This document shows, in pieces, positions 25,969 to 34,903 of a stretch of 64,000 nt of DNA. Position 1 is the first letter of the stretch; each line of letters starts with the position of its first letter. This DNA comes from Poriferisodalis sp026713105 (GTDB taxonomy: Bacteria > Actinomycetota > Acidimicrobiia > Acidimicrobiales > Poriferisodalaceae), in NCBI GenBank assembly GCA_965115995.1, contig OZ220472.1, positions 2,294,001 to 2,358,000 of the forward strand, given 5' to 3'. Made by a program: the position numbers and the translations under genes. The notes beneath the pieces are model-generated. The model had not been told where the DNA came from and did no database searches. It saw nothing but the letters and a program-made list of their open reading frames with translations.

Positions 25969-27291
25969 TCAGCGAGCGAGCCTGGCCTGGGCCGCGACGA
26001 GACGCGCGAGCGTGACGTCGCGGCCGAGCAGGACCAGCGATTCGAACAGCGGGGGACCCACCCGGCGGCCCGTGACCGCAACGCGTACCGGTGCTTGCGC
26101 CTTTCCCAGCTTCAGGCCGAATTCCTCGCCGATCTCTCGCAACGAGGCGTGCAGAGACTCGGCGTTCCATGGCGCCCCGGCGAATGCGGAGCTGGCTCGG
26201 TCGAGGATGTCGCATGCGGGCGCGACCATGGTTGCGTCCCAGTCGTCGGGATCGATCTCGGGCTCGGCGAAGAGAAACGCGATGCGATCGGGAGCGTCCG
26301 ACAGCAGACGTGTGCGTTCTTTGATCAGCGGGGCGACATCGCTCAACGCCGTCGAGTCGAGATGGGTGCCCCACGGTTGTGCGTTGACCCACGGCTGGAT
26401 CGCAACCGCGAAGTCGGCATCGTCGAGCGCACGCAGGTAGTCGCCGTTGATCGCGGTGAGCTTGTCCATGTCGAACATGGCCGGTGCAGCGTTCACATCG
26501 GCAAGATCGAACAGCTCCACGATCTCGGCGAGCGGCCGTACCTCAGAGCCGTCGCGCGGCCCCCAGCCCAGCAAGGCGAGGTAGTTCACCATCGCGGCCG
26601 GCAGCACGCCCTGATCGCGGTAGCTGGTGAGGGACACATCGTCGCGTCGCTTGGAGAGCTTCTTTCGCTGCTTGTTGACGATGAGTGGCAGGTGAGCGAA
26701 GGTCGGCGTATCGGTCGCGCCCAGCGCGGCACGCAGGAGCAGCACTCTGGGCGTCGTGTTCAACAGGTCCTCGCCTCGCACGACATGAGTGATGCCCAAG
26801 TCGAGGTCGTCGACGGCGTTGGCGACGAAGAACGTCGCGCTGCCGTCGCTGCGGCGGACGACGAAGTCCTCGATGGAGGCGTTCGGGAATTCGACGCGGC
26901 CACGCACGATGTCGTCGAAGGCTGTGACCCCGTCATCGGGGACGGCGAACCGGACCGCGCCATCGTCGAGATACGCCTGGCCATTGTCGAGCCAGCGCTG
27001 GACGGCCGCGTCATAGAGCGCACTGCGTCGGCTCTGTAGGACCGGCTCGCCATCGAAGTCGAGGCCGAGCCATTCGAGCATCTCGAGGATCTGGTCGATG
27101 TGAGCAGCCGTCGCGAGTTCGGCGTTGGTGTCTTCGATGCGTAACACCAGCTCGCCGCCGCAGTGGCGGGCATAGAGCCAGTTGAACAGCGCCGTGCGAG
27201 CTGTGCCCAGATGCGGCAACCCGGTGGGGGCGGGTGCGAACCGCAAACGAATGCGCGGTGGCGCCGAAACACTCTTGGACGATTCACTCAT
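25969..27291 (-). CDS. gltX: Glutamyl-tRNA synthetase
   Basis: A 440-aa class Ic synthetase. The HIGH-type motif is in RFAPAPTGLPHLGTARTALFNW (about residues 17-37), LRIEDTNAE follows, and the KMSKS-type loop reads KKLSKRRDD near 210. The length is slightly short for GluRS (usually 460-490), with a complete catalytic core and a compact anticodon-binding C-terminus. Because gatCAB is in the same window, it is expected to be non-discriminating and to charge tRNA-Gln with Glu as well; that is pathway knowledge and not visible in sequence. It is probably the last protein gene of the leuB-cimA transcript. Confidence 0.92.
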   Translation of the reverse strand: MSESSKSVSAPPRIRLRFAPAPTGLPHLGTARTALFNWLYARHCGGELVLRIEDTNAELATAAHIDQILEMLEWLGLDFDGEPVLQSRRSALYDAAVQRWLDNGQAYLDDGAVRFAVPDDGVTAFDDIVRGRVEFPNASIEDFVVRRSDGSATFFVANAVDDLDLGITHVVRGEDLLNTTPRVLLLRAALGATDTPTFAHLPLIVNKQRKKLSKRRDDVSLTSYRDQGVLPAAMVNYLALLGWGPRDGSEVRPLAEIVELFDLADVNAAPAMFDMDKLTAINGDYLRALDDADFAVAIQPWVNAQPWGTHLDSTALSDVAPLIKERTRLLSDAPDRIAFLFAEPEIDPDDWDATMVAPACDILDRASSAFAGAPWNAESLHASLREIGEEFGLKLGKAQAPVRVAVTGRRVGPPLFESLVLLGRDVTLARLVAAQARLAR

Positions 27292-27333
27292 GAGAATGCT
27301 GCGGCGGTGCGTCGTAAGCGCTCGAGGCGCCGC

Positions 27334-28092
27334 TCAGCACTGTCCGGTACTGCAATTCGGATCGCTCGCGTCGACCCAGCGACCTACGGGCCTGCCGGCC
27401 ATCGCGAGCAGTCGCTGCAACGGCGGCGTCGACACGTCGACCTGAAGCGCATCGAGACCCGGCCAGACCGGCACTGCGGGGGCTGCCACGAGAATCCGAT
27501 CCACCAGCAGTTCGTCCAGCCCGGTGCCGGCACTGATGGCCTGCTGCAGGTCGTATCCCAAAATGGTGAGCTCGGCGACTCGCGACCAGAGCAAGTCGCG
27601 CAGCCGCGGGCTGAACCCGGCGCCGGCATCGAGGCTCGCGGCGACCGCGAGCACCGTTCGGACGCTCTCGACGATCGGCTGGGTGGGGTCGGGACGTTCG
27701 TCTGGACGGGTGCCCAGTCCCAATCCGAATCCGGCCGCGGGAGTCGAGACTTGGACCGGCGGCGGCACCGGCTGACCGCTCATCTGGGCCGCAGCTGCGA
27801 GATTGCCGTCTGCTGCGCGCGCCAGCAGGTCGGCCACGGTGTAGTCGCCCAGCGGCGGCGCCAGCGACATTCCCATGTGCTCCCATGCCGGCAGCCGCAT
27901 CCGCGCGGCGAAGTCGGTGCACGCCCTGCGATGCAGTCGCAAGAGTTCACGGTCGGCCTGGTTCGGCGTCTCCAAACGGGTCGACGGAGCGGTGGTCTGG
28001 GTATCAGTCATCTGGGCCATCTGAATCTCAATCGGTGTTGGTTTCGTCGCCGTTGCCGGCGTATCGAGTGCTCTCGGAAACCCTGCGCTCAA
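27334..28092 (-). CDS. DinB/maleylpyruvate-isomerase-fold-like protein
   Basis: 252 aa from a TTG that overlaps the upstream stop (TTGA); ATG starts at 28020 and 28011 give about 225 aa and may be the true ones, since the first 25 residues are low-complexity. The helical pattern LLRLHRRACTDFAARM near residue 50, the LGDYTVADLLARAADGNLAAA region near 80 and RVAELTILGYDLQQAIS near 170 resemble the mycothiol-dependent maleylpyruvate isomerase/DinB four-helix family, in a degenerate form. No confident catalytic metal triad is visible. It sits between a conserved hypothetical gene and gltX in one operon. Confidence 0.5.
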   Translation of the reverse strand: MSAGFPRALDTPATATKPTPIEIQMAQMTDTQTTAPSTRLETPNQADRELLRLHRRACTDFAARMRLPAWEHMGMSLAPPLGDYTVADLLARAADGNLAAAAQMSGQPVPPPVQVSTPAAGFGLGLGTRPDERPDPTQPIVESVRTVLAVAASLDAGAGFSPRLRDLLWSRVAELTILGYDLQQAISAGTGLDELLVDRILVAAPAVPVWPGLDALQVDVSTPPLQRLLAMAGRPVGRWVDASDPNCSTGQC

Positions 28093-28619
28093 CCCTGCGG
28101 ATCTCGCGTCAAGCTAAGTGGATCTGTCTCGTAGCGACGTCGTGACTCCGCTGGCGTCAGCGCAAGCACGTCTGCGGGCACACAGGCGACAAGCTCGCGC
28201 ACGTGGTTGTAGTGATGTGCATCTGCAGCACCCTCGAAGAGCTCTTCACGGCGCGTCAGCAGCGCCGCGGGAGGTTGCTGGTCGAGGAACCCGAAGGCCA
28301 GGTATCCCGCTTCGAGGTCCCACACCACTGGTGCGCGGCCGAAGATGGAGGCGCGCTTGAGCGCCACTGCGACACAGCCGGCGTCGACGTCGCGTCGATC
28401 CTCGCCCGAAGCGAGGTACACCCGATCGTCGAAGAGGTGGACCAGGCCGAATGCGTATCCCTGGTCGGGACCTTGATGGCCTCGCGCCGCCCCCGTGGGC
28501 TGGCCAGCGGCTAGGTCGCCTGGGCGTGCAGCGTGCCAGTGCCGGGGGGTCACTTCCGGCGAGCTGTACGAACGGACTTCCGCGAGGGATTCGACCCGGA
28601 CGTGGCGTGGCGCAGCCAT
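28089..28619 (-). CDS. Conserved hypothetical protein
   Basis: 176 aa from the ATG at 28619 (MAAPRHVRVESLAEVRSY). I do not recognise a family. It has no membrane segment. The core (GYAFGLVHLFDDRVYLASGEDRRD, AGCVAVALKRASIFGRAPVVWDLEAGYLAFGFL) alternates strands and helices in the manner of a small globular enzyme or regulator. It follows cimA by 62 bases and overlaps the next start by 4 bases, so it belongs to the leuB-cimA-gltX operon. The longer frame to 28796 would run into cimA and is not needed. Confidence 0.6.
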   Translation of the reverse strand: MAAPRHVRVESLAEVRSYSSPEVTPRHWHAARPGDLAAGQPTGAARGHQGPDQGYAFGLVHLFDDRVYLASGEDRRDVDAGCVAVALKRASIFGRAPVVWDLEAGYLAFGFLDQQPPAALLTRREELFEGAADAHHYNHVRELVACVPADVLALTPAESRRRYETDPLSLTRDPQG

Positions 28620-28681
28620 TGCCGCGCAGTCTAGGAAGTGCCGGCTGCGGCGACCGCGTGGGTCACCTGCTGTCGGGTCGC

Positions 28682-30352
28682 TCAGCCGCTCGCCGCCTCG
28701 TCGAGACGGTGGCGCATGAGGGCGTAGATGATCGAGTCGCGCAGAGCCAGCCACGAAGCCTCGATGATGTTCTCCGAGACGCCGATGGTGGTCCACGTCG
28801 TCTCACCGTCGGTCGAATCGATGAGCACTCGCGTCACCGCTTCGGTGCCTCGATCGGCATCGAGGACCCGCACCTTGTAGTCGGTCAGGCGCACCGAGTC
28901 GAGATCGGGGTAATCGTTCCGCACCGCTTGGCGGAAGGCGTTGTCGAGCGCGTTGACCGGGCCATCGCCCTCGCCGACGGTGACCCGTCGCTCTCCGCCC
29001 ACCACGATGCGCAGCGTTGCCTCGGTGTCGAATTCGGCCTCGCGGCCCCGCTCGACGAGCACCTTGAACGACTCCACCCTGAAAAAGTCGAACGTCTGGC
29101 CCGCAGCGCGGCGCAGCAGCATTTCCAACGAGGCGTCGGCGACCTCGAAGTGATAGCCGGCGTGCTCGAGTCGCTTGAGCTCGTCGACGACGTCGGACAT
29201 CGCAGCCTTGTCGATCTCGATGCCGAGCTCGGCAGCCTTCAGCTCCACCGACGCTCTGCCCGACAGGTCCCCGAGCAGAAACCTCGTGCTGTTCCCGACA
29301 GCTTCGGGGTCGATGTGCTCGTAGCTGTCGGGGCGGCGAGCAATGGCGCTCGTGTGCAGACCCGCCTTGTGCGCGAATGCCGATGCCCCGACGTAGGGCT
29401 GCTGATGCTGGGGCGGCATGTTCACCAGTTCGGCCACGTGATGCGCGACCGAGGTAAAGCGGGTCAGGCACTCGCGCGGCACGGTCTCGATGCCCATCTT
29501 GAGCGTGAGATTCGGCACGAGCACGGTGTTGTCGCAATTGCCGGTGCGCTCGCCGTATCCGTTCACCGTTCCCTGCACGTGCGTCGCACCGGCGACCACA
29601 CCTGCCACTGCGTTCGCCACGGCGCAGCCGGTGTCATTCTGGGTGTGCATGCCGATCTGGACGCCGTCGAAGTGCGCCACCACGTCGCGCACGATGGCCT
29701 CGACCTCGTGGGGCAGCGAGCCCCCGTTGGTGTCGCACAGCACCAGGCAGTCGGCACCCTTCACCGCCGCTGCCTCGAGCACTGACAGCGCGAACTCAGG
29801 ATTGCGCTTGTAGCCGTCGAAGAAGTGCTCCGCGTCGAAGAAGACCCGCAGCCCCTCCCCCTTGAGGAACTCGACCGAGTCGCCGACCATCGCGATGCCC
29901 TCGCTGAGCGGCTGCCGGAGCGCTTCGGTGACGTGGTAGTCCCACGACTTGCCGACGATGCACACCGTTGATGTGCCAGCGGCCACGAGCGAAGCCAGCG
30001 TCTGGTCATCGTCGACACGCCCACGGGGCCGGCGCGTCGAGCCGAACGCAACCAGGGTCGCATGCGCCAGCTCGAGTTCGGTGGTCGCCCGGGCGAAGAA
30101 TGCCTCGTCCTTGGGATTGGAACCCGGCCAACCCCCCTCGATCCAGTGGATGCCTAGTGCGTCGAGCTGGCGGGCCACCTTCAGCTTGTCGTCTGGAGAA
30201 ACCGAGATGCCCTCGAACTGCACACCGTCGCGCAGCGTCGTGTCGAAGATCTCCACGTGGCTGGGCCAAGAAGGATCGCGTGAGCCCACGCGCACGAGCG
30301 GCGGGGCCGAGCCAAATTCGGGACTTGCGGCGCCGCTGTCAATGGAACTCAT
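28682..30352 (-). CDS. cimA: (R)-citramalate synthase (LeuA-family)
   Basis: A 556-aa HMGL-like TIM barrel plus C-terminal regulatory domain. Barrel motifs are FDTTLRDGVQFEG near residue 36, WIEGGWPGSNPKDE near 75, VLCDTNGGSLPHEV near 210, and the metal-binding GMHTQNDTGCAVANA near 238, followed by GTVNGYGERTGNCDN. These wordings match the CimA branch rather than 2-isopropylmalate synthase. The LeuA dimer-type C-terminal domain (about residues 425-540) is the expected site of isoleucine feedback. It condenses pyruvate and acetyl-CoA to citramalate, which LeuCD and LeuB turn into 2-oxobutyrate. It starts 7 bases after leuB. Confidence 0.9.
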   Translation of the reverse strand: MSSIDSGAASPEFGSAPPLVRVGSRDPSWPSHVEIFDTTLRDGVQFEGISVSPDDKLKVARQLDALGIHWIEGGWPGSNPKDEAFFARATTELELAHATLVAFGSTRRPRGRVDDDQTLASLVAAGTSTVCIVGKSWDYHVTEALRQPLSEGIAMVGDSVEFLKGEGLRVFFDAEHFFDGYKRNPEFALSVLEAAAVKGADCLVLCDTNGGSLPHEVEAIVRDVVAHFDGVQIGMHTQNDTGCAVANAVAGVVAGATHVQGTVNGYGERTGNCDNTVLVPNLTLKMGIETVPRECLTRFTSVAHHVAELVNMPPQHQQPYVGASAFAHKAGLHTSAIARRPDSYEHIDPEAVGNSTRFLLGDLSGRASVELKAAELGIEIDKAAMSDVVDELKRLEHAGYHFEVADASLEMLLRRAAGQTFDFFRVESFKVLVERGREAEFDTEATLRIVVGGERRVTVGEGDGPVNALDNAFRQAVRNDYPDLDSVRLTDYKVRVLDADRGTEAVTRVLIDSTDGETTWTTIGVSENIIEASWLALRDSIIYALMRHRLDEAASG

Positions 30353-30359
30353 GACGAGA

Positions 30360-31358
30360 TCACCCCTCAGAGACCCCGTCGAGGATCGCCTTGGCGATCT
30401 CGTCGGTGCCTACATCGGGCACGGCGTCATCGGCGATCACGGCGTCGCACGCACGCCGAACACGCTCCGCGCATTCGGCCTCGCCCAAGAATTCCAGCAT
30501 GAGCACTGCGGAAAGGACCGCAGCGGTCGGGTTGGCGAGACCCTTGCCGGCGATGTCGGGTGCCGAACCGTGGACGGGCTCGAACAGCGACGGACCGGTG
30601 CGGTCCGGATTGAGGTTTGCTGAGGCGGCGAGCCCGATGCCGCCGGCTACAGCGCCGCCGAGATCGGTGAGGATGTCTCCGAACAGGTTGTCGGTGACGA
30701 TCACCTCGTAGCGGTGCGGATCCTCCACGAAGTGAATGCAGGCTGCGTCGACATGGTTGTACGCGGTCTCGACGTCGGGATACTCGGCGGCGACCTCGTT
30801 GAATGTGCGCTCCCACAGGTCGCCTGAGAACGTCAGCACGTTGGTCTTGTGAACCAGCGTCAGGTGACGGTGTTCCCGGTCGCGGGCCAACTCGAATCCG
30901 TAGCGGATGGCTCGCTCGGCGCCCATACGTGTGTTGACCGAGCCTTGGGTCGCGATCTCGTGGGGCGTGCCCTTGCGCAGGAAGCCGCCCTCGCCCGCAT
31001 AGGCGCCCTCGGTGTTCTCGCGGATCACCGTGAAGCTGTGGCCGTCAGGAAGGGTGAATGGGCGCAGGTTCACGTACAGGTCCAGCTCAAACCGGGCCTT
31101 CAAGAGCAGCCCGCGCTCGATGACTCCAGGCGGCACATCAGGCGTGCCCACGGCGCCGAGCAGGATGGCGTCGAACGTGCGCAGCTCATCGAGGGTTGCG
31201 TCGTCGAGCACGGTGCCGTCGCGCAGGTAGCGGTGCCCGCCCAGCTCGAATTCGGTCGTCGAGATGCTGGCTCCGGCGGCGGCAATCACATCGAGCGCCA
31301 CCGAGATGACCTCGGGTCCGATTCCGTCTCCGCCGATGACTGCGATGCGATGGGTCAC
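30360..31358 (-). CDS. leuB: 3-isopropylmalate dehydrogenase
   Basis: 332 aa from the GTG at 31358, which has AAAGGA 8 bases upstream. An open frame continues to 31577 but lacks leuB-like sequence. Visible are IAVIGGDGIGPEVISVALDV at the N-terminus, the substrate-binding RGLLLKARFELDLYVNLRP and FTVIRENTEGAYAGEGGF, YNHVDAACIHFVEDPHRYEVIVTDNLFGDILTDLGG with the metal-binding Asp residues, and the NAD-binding FEPVHGSAPDIAGKGLANP. It oxidises 3-isopropylmalate and, in the citramalate pathway, 3-methylmalate. It is the first gene of an operon with cimA and divergent from greA. Confidence 0.93.
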   Translation of the reverse strand: MTHRIAVIGGDGIGPEVISVALDVIAAAGASISTTEFELGGHRYLRDGTVLDDATLDELRTFDAILLGAVGTPDVPPGVIERGLLLKARFELDLYVNLRPFTLPDGHSFTVIRENTEGAYAGEGGFLRKGTPHEIATQGSVNTRMGAERAIRYGFELARDREHRHLTLVHKTNVLTFSGDLWERTFNEVAAEYPDVETAYNHVDAACIHFVEDPHRYEVIVTDNLFGDILTDLGGAVAGGIGLAASANLNPDRTGPSLFEPVHGSAPDIAGKGLANPTAAVLSAVLMLEFLGEAECAERVRRACDAVIADDAVPDVGTDEIAKAILDGVSEG

Positions 31359-31488
31359 TGTGGTGTCCTTTGCCGGATCGTGCTGGCACGGGATGCCCTC
31401 GACGCCACTGCGCTGACCTGTGTTCAGATCAGCGAGACGCGATTGCGGGAGTGAGTGTGCCAACAGAAGCCCTCGGTAACCTCGCGCG

Positions 31489-31956
31489 GTGCCCGAGATC
31501 CAACACATCTCAGCGGAGACCCGCGATCGGCTCCAGGCCGAGCTCACCGATTTAACCGGTCGAGGGCGCATCGACATCGCCGCCCAGATCGAGACAGCGC
31601 GGCTGCTTGGAGACCTGTCAGAGAACGGCGACTACCACGCCGCGAAGGAAGAACAGGGGAAGATGGAGGGCCGCATCATGCGGCTGAAGTCCATCTTGGA
31701 GAACTGCGAGATCGTTGAGGAGTTCGACGACAGCACGGTGTCGCCGGGTGTCGTGGTGTCCATTCGATTCGAGGGGGATGACGGAGTCGAGCAGTACTTG
31801 TTCGGCTCGATCGAGGAACGGCGCACGGGTATCGAAATCGTGTCGCCGGGTTCGCCCATGGGCCGGGCCCTCGACGGCGCCCGGGCGGGTCAGACGGTTA
31901 CCTACGAGGCCAACGGCAACGAGTTGAGCATCGAAATCGTCGCCATCGAGGCGTGA
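31489..31956 (+). CDS. greA: Transcription elongation factor GreA
   Basis: 155 aa from a GTG. The N-terminal coiled coil (AETRDRLQAELTDLTGRGR, ARLLGDLSENGDYHAAKEEQGKMEGRIMRLKSIL) carries the acidic tip LSENGDYHAAKEE needed to stimulate RNA polymerase cleavage. The C-terminal FKBP-like domain ends with SPMGRALDGARAGQTVTYEANG. Length and order are standard. It sits alone between divergent leuB and the co-directional leuCD. Confidence 0.93.
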   Translation: MPEIQHISAETRDRLQAELTDLTGRGRIDIAAQIETARLLGDLSENGDYHAAKEEQGKMEGRIMRLKSILENCEIVEEFDDSTVSPGVVVSIRFEGDDGVEQYLFGSIEERRTGIEIVSPGSPMGRALDGARAGQTVTYEANGNELSIEIVAIEA

Positions 31957-32022
31957 GAGGCCGCGGGTTGCCCGCTGCCATTTCTGCGGTCGCGTTGGAA
32001 TGACGGGCACACAAGGTCCATA

Positions 32023-33483
32023 GTGAAGGCCGTGACAGACAACAAGACGTCGGCCGACAGGCCGAGCAACGACGCAGCGGCGGGGCCGCGAACCCTCAGC
32101 GAAAAAGTCTGGGACAACCACATCGTTCGCACCGGCGGCGGCCAGCCCGACCTCCTCTACATCGACTTGCACCTCGTCCACGAGGTCACCTCGCCGCAAG
32201 CCTTCGACGGCCTGCGCATTTCCGGGCGCACTGTGCGGCGTCCCGACCTGACCGTGGCGACCGAGGATCACAACGTCCCCACCGCCGATCTGCATTTGCC
32301 CATCGCCGACCCGATCTCGGCCAAGCAGGTACAGGTGCTTCGAGCCAACTGCGACGAGTTCGATATCACGCTGTACCCGATGGGCGATCCCGGCCAGGGC
32401 ATCGTGCACGTGATCGGCCCCGAGCAGGGCCTCACGTTGCCCGGGATGACCGTGGTGTGCGGTGACAGCCACACCTCCACGCACGGTGCGTTCGGCGCGC
32501 TGGCATTCGGCATAGGCACCTCCGAGGTGGAGCATGTGCTGGCCAGCCAGACGCTGCCGCAGACCCGACCTTCGACGATGGAGGTCCGCGTCGACGGCGA
32601 TGCGCCGGCGGGCGTTACTGCGAAGGACATCGTGCTCGCGATCATCGGCCGGATCGGCACCGGCGGAGGCATCGGCCACATCATCGAATACCGAGGGTCC
32701 GCGATACGGGCTCTGTCGATGGAAGGACGGATGACCGTCTGCAACATGTCCATCGAGGCGGGCGCCAAGGCCGGGATGGTTGCGCCCGACGAGACCACCT
32801 TCGAATACCTGTCGGGCCGGCGTCACGTGCCGTCGAGCACCGAGTGGGACGCTGCCGTGGCCGATTGGCGGTCGCTGGTGACCGATGACGGTGCGACCTT
32901 CGATCGTTCGGTCACCATCGACGCCGCGTCGCTGCGCCCGCATGTGACTTGGGGTACCAACCCGGCCCACGTCATCCCGATCGACGGCGCGGTTCCCGCG
33001 CCGAGCGACTTCGACGACCCAGTCGAGGCAACGACAGCCCAACGAGCGCTCGACTACATGGGCCTGGCCGCGGGCACACGGCTCGCCGACGTCGTCGTCG
33101 ACACGGTGTTCATCGGCAGCTGCACCAACTCGCGCATCGAGGACTTGCGTGCGGCGGCGGCAGTGGCCCGCGGACGCAAGGTTGCAGACGGGGTGCGCAC
33201 GCTGGTCGTGCCTGGGTCGTTCGCTGTCAAGGTGCAGGCCGAGGCAGAAGGACTGGACGCAGTCTTTACCGAAGCCGGCTTCGACTGGCGCGAGCCGGGC
33301 TGCTCCATGTGCCTGGCCATGAACCCCGACAAGCTCTCCCCCGGGGAACGCTCAGCGTCGACGTCCAACCGCAATTTCGAAGGTCGTCAGGGTCGGGGCG
33401 GGCGGACGCACCTCTGCTCGCCAGAGGTGGCAGCAGCGACAGCCATCGCCGGGCGCTTCGTCACGCCCGACGACCTCGGTTGA
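32023..33483 (+). CDS. leuC: 3-isopropylmalate dehydratase large subunit
   Basis: 486 aa from GTG 32023, or 483 from GTG 32032. It is an aconitase-superfamily [4Fe-4S] enzyme. Visible are EDHNVPTADLHLPI near residue 85, VVCGDSHTSTHGAFGALAFGIGTSEVEHVLA near 145, and the cluster cysteines in FIGSCTNSRIEDL near 365 and GCSMCLAMNPDKL near 427. It isomerises 2-isopropylmalate to 3-isopropylmalate and also serves citramalate in the isoleucine branch. leuD follows after 21 bases. Confidence 0.93.
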   Translation: MKAVTDNKTSADRPSNDAAAGPRTLSEKVWDNHIVRTGGGQPDLLYIDLHLVHEVTSPQAFDGLRISGRTVRRPDLTVATEDHNVPTADLHLPIADPISAKQVQVLRANCDEFDITLYPMGDPGQGIVHVIGPEQGLTLPGMTVVCGDSHTSTHGAFGALAFGIGTSEVEHVLASQTLPQTRPSTMEVRVDGDAPAGVTAKDIVLAIIGRIGTGGGIGHIIEYRGSAIRALSMEGRMTVCNMSIEAGAKAGMVAPDETTFEYLSGRRHVPSSTEWDAAVADWRSLVTDDGATFDRSVTIDAASLRPHVTWGTNPAHVIPIDGAVPAPSDFDDPVEATTAQRALDYMGLAAGTRLADVVVDTVFIGSCTNSRIEDLRAAAAVARGRKVADGVRTLVVPGSFAVKVQAEAEGLDAVFTEAGFDWREPGCSMCLAMNPDKLSPGERSASTSNRNFEGRQGRGGRTHLCSPEVAAATAIAGRFVTPDDLG

Positions 33484-33504
33484 GCGAGAGAAGGGAAACA
33501 GCCG

Positions 33505-34095
33505 ATGGAGCCAGTACGTGTGCACGAGGGGCGCGCAGTGCCCCTCGACCGCTCCGACGTGGACACCGACCAGATCATCCCCAGCGACTGGCTCAAGCGC
33601 GTCGAGCGCACTGGTTTTGGCAAGGGTCTGTTCAGCGAGTGGCGTGACGAGCGCGACTTCGTGCTGAATGACGAGCGTTTCGCGGGCGCCACAGTCTTGG
33701 TTGCGGGATCCAATTTCGGCACCGGGTCCTCACGCGAACACGCTGTCTGGGCGCTCATGGACTACGGCTTCGTGGCCGTCGTCTCGCCCCGATTCGGGGA
33801 CATCTTTCGCAACAACTCCACCAAGAACGGCTTGGTGCCGGTGCAGGTGTCCGAAGAGGCAGCGGCTCGTTTGCGAGCGGCCGTGGACGCCGACCCCGAT
33901 CTGGTGGTGACCGTCGACGTGGAACGCCGCCTGCTCAGCGCACCGGCTGCTGGCATCGAAGAGCCCTTTCCGATGGACGACGCCACCCGGGAACGCTTTC
34001 TCGAGGGTCTCGACGACATCGGTATCACGATGCGCAGCGCGACCGAGATCGACGGCTACGAGACAACCCGCCCCGATTGGATGCCCGCGACCTAG
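33505..34095 (+). CDS. leuD: 3-isopropylmalate dehydratase small subunit
   Basis: 196 aa. The swivel domain carries LDRSDVDTDQIIPSDWLKR near residue 15 and the substrate-recognition loop GSNFGTGSSREHAVWAL near 70, followed by VVSPRFGDIFRNNSTKNGLVP. It completes the LeuCD heterodimer. It is convergent with the glutamine amidotransferase gene, with a hairpin between them. Confidence 0.93.
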   Translation: MEPVRVHEGRAVPLDRSDVDTDQIIPSDWLKRVERTGFGKGLFSEWRDERDFVLNDERFAGATVLVAGSNFGTGSSREHAVWALMDYGFVAVVSPRFGDIFRNNSTKNGLVPVQVSEEAAARLRAAVDADPDLVVTVDVERRLLSAPAAGIEEPFPMDDATRERFLEGLDDIGITMRSATEIDGYETTRPDWMPAT

Positions 34096-34099
34096 CCCC

Positions 34100-34143
34100 G
34101 ATTGAGGGTGGGTCTCAGCCCGCTGGAGTCGGCAGCCTCAATC
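34100..34143. terminator. Hairpin between convergent leuD and amidotransferase gene
   Basis: GATTGAGG (34100-34107) and CCTCAATC (34136-34143) are perfect inverted repeats with a 28-base loop that itself contains GGGTCTCAGCCC. The right arm includes the amidotransferase stop codon (34138-34140, minus strand). Confidence 0.5.
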
Positions 34144-34896
34144 TGAGCCGGCGAAGAAGCGGAGCATCCACGTTGCCGCGAGCTCTTGGTTGCAGGGCGT
34201 GGCCAGGCTGGCCTTGGCTTGCGCAACAGCTTCTTCGCCGAGAAGCGCCGTGCGGCTGTCGTACAGCGGACCGACGAAGGAGGGCTGAAATTCTGGGTGG
34301 CCCTGCAAGCCGACGAGGTGTTCTCCCACCGCCAGCATGGCGATCGGGCAGCGATCCGCTCCGGCCAGGACGACGCCGCCCGGAGGCAACGACTGCACCT
34401 GGTCTTGGTGGCTGTGGATGAGACGGATCTCGTCGGACGGCGGATCCATCCAGGAGCGGCGCTCGTGGAGTTTCCAGACATTTGCACCGACCGTCCATCC
34501 GTGCGGTGCCCGCTGCACCGTGCCGCCGAGTGCGTGGGCGATCATCTGGTGCCCGAAGCAGACGCCGAACATCTTGCGACGCTCGGCGTGCAGCTGTCGC
34601 ACGAAGTCGGCGAACTCGTTGATCCAGGGCACGTCGTCGTAAACCGAGGCTCGGGTTCCGGTGGTCATCCAGCCGTCGAAGGCGTCGAGGTCGCTTGGCC
34701 ATTCGCCGTCGGGGAGGCTGAAGGTGTCCATCTGGACACTTGGGTCGACTCGGGCGATCACGTCGGCGAACATGTCCGAATAGGTGCCGCAGATGGACTG
34801 CAGCTCCGGCACCGGGTCGTCGCAGCGAAGCAGGCCCAGGCGCAGCGGCCGATGCCCGTCCGACGCGCTGACTCTGTCTCGCGAGTTCGGCCGCAT
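34138..34896 (-). CDS. Class I glutamine amidotransferase-like protein
   Basis: 252 aa with a class I GATase fold. The nucleophile elbow is FGVCFGHQMIAHALGG (Cys near residue 112), and the His/Glu of the triad are in VGLQGHPEFQPSF near 198. The N-terminal GLLRCDDPVPELQSICGTYSDMF is typical of stand-alone members that hydrolyse gamma-glutamyl or related bonds or serve a partner synthetase. No partner domain is adjacent. It follows the SsuD-like gene by 7 bases, so the two share a transcript. Confidence 0.8.
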   Translation of the reverse strand: MRPNSRDRVSASDGHRPLRLGLLRCDDPVPELQSICGTYSDMFADVIARVDPSVQMDTFSLPDGEWPSDLDAFDGWMTTGTRASVYDDVPWINEFADFVRQLHAERRKMFGVCFGHQMIAHALGGTVQRAPHGWTVGANVWKLHERRSWMDPPSDEIRLIHSHQDQVQSLPPGGVVLAGADRCPIAMLAVGEHLVGLQGHPEFQPSFVGPLYDSRTALLGEEAVAQAKASLATPCNQELAATWMLRFFAGSD

Positions 34897-34903
34897 TCTC
34901 AGC

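Noticed and set aside
31618..33042. 474-codon frame antisense to greA and leuC
   Set aside because: Covers two clear genes on the opposite strand; composition is typical of a GC-rich shadow frame.
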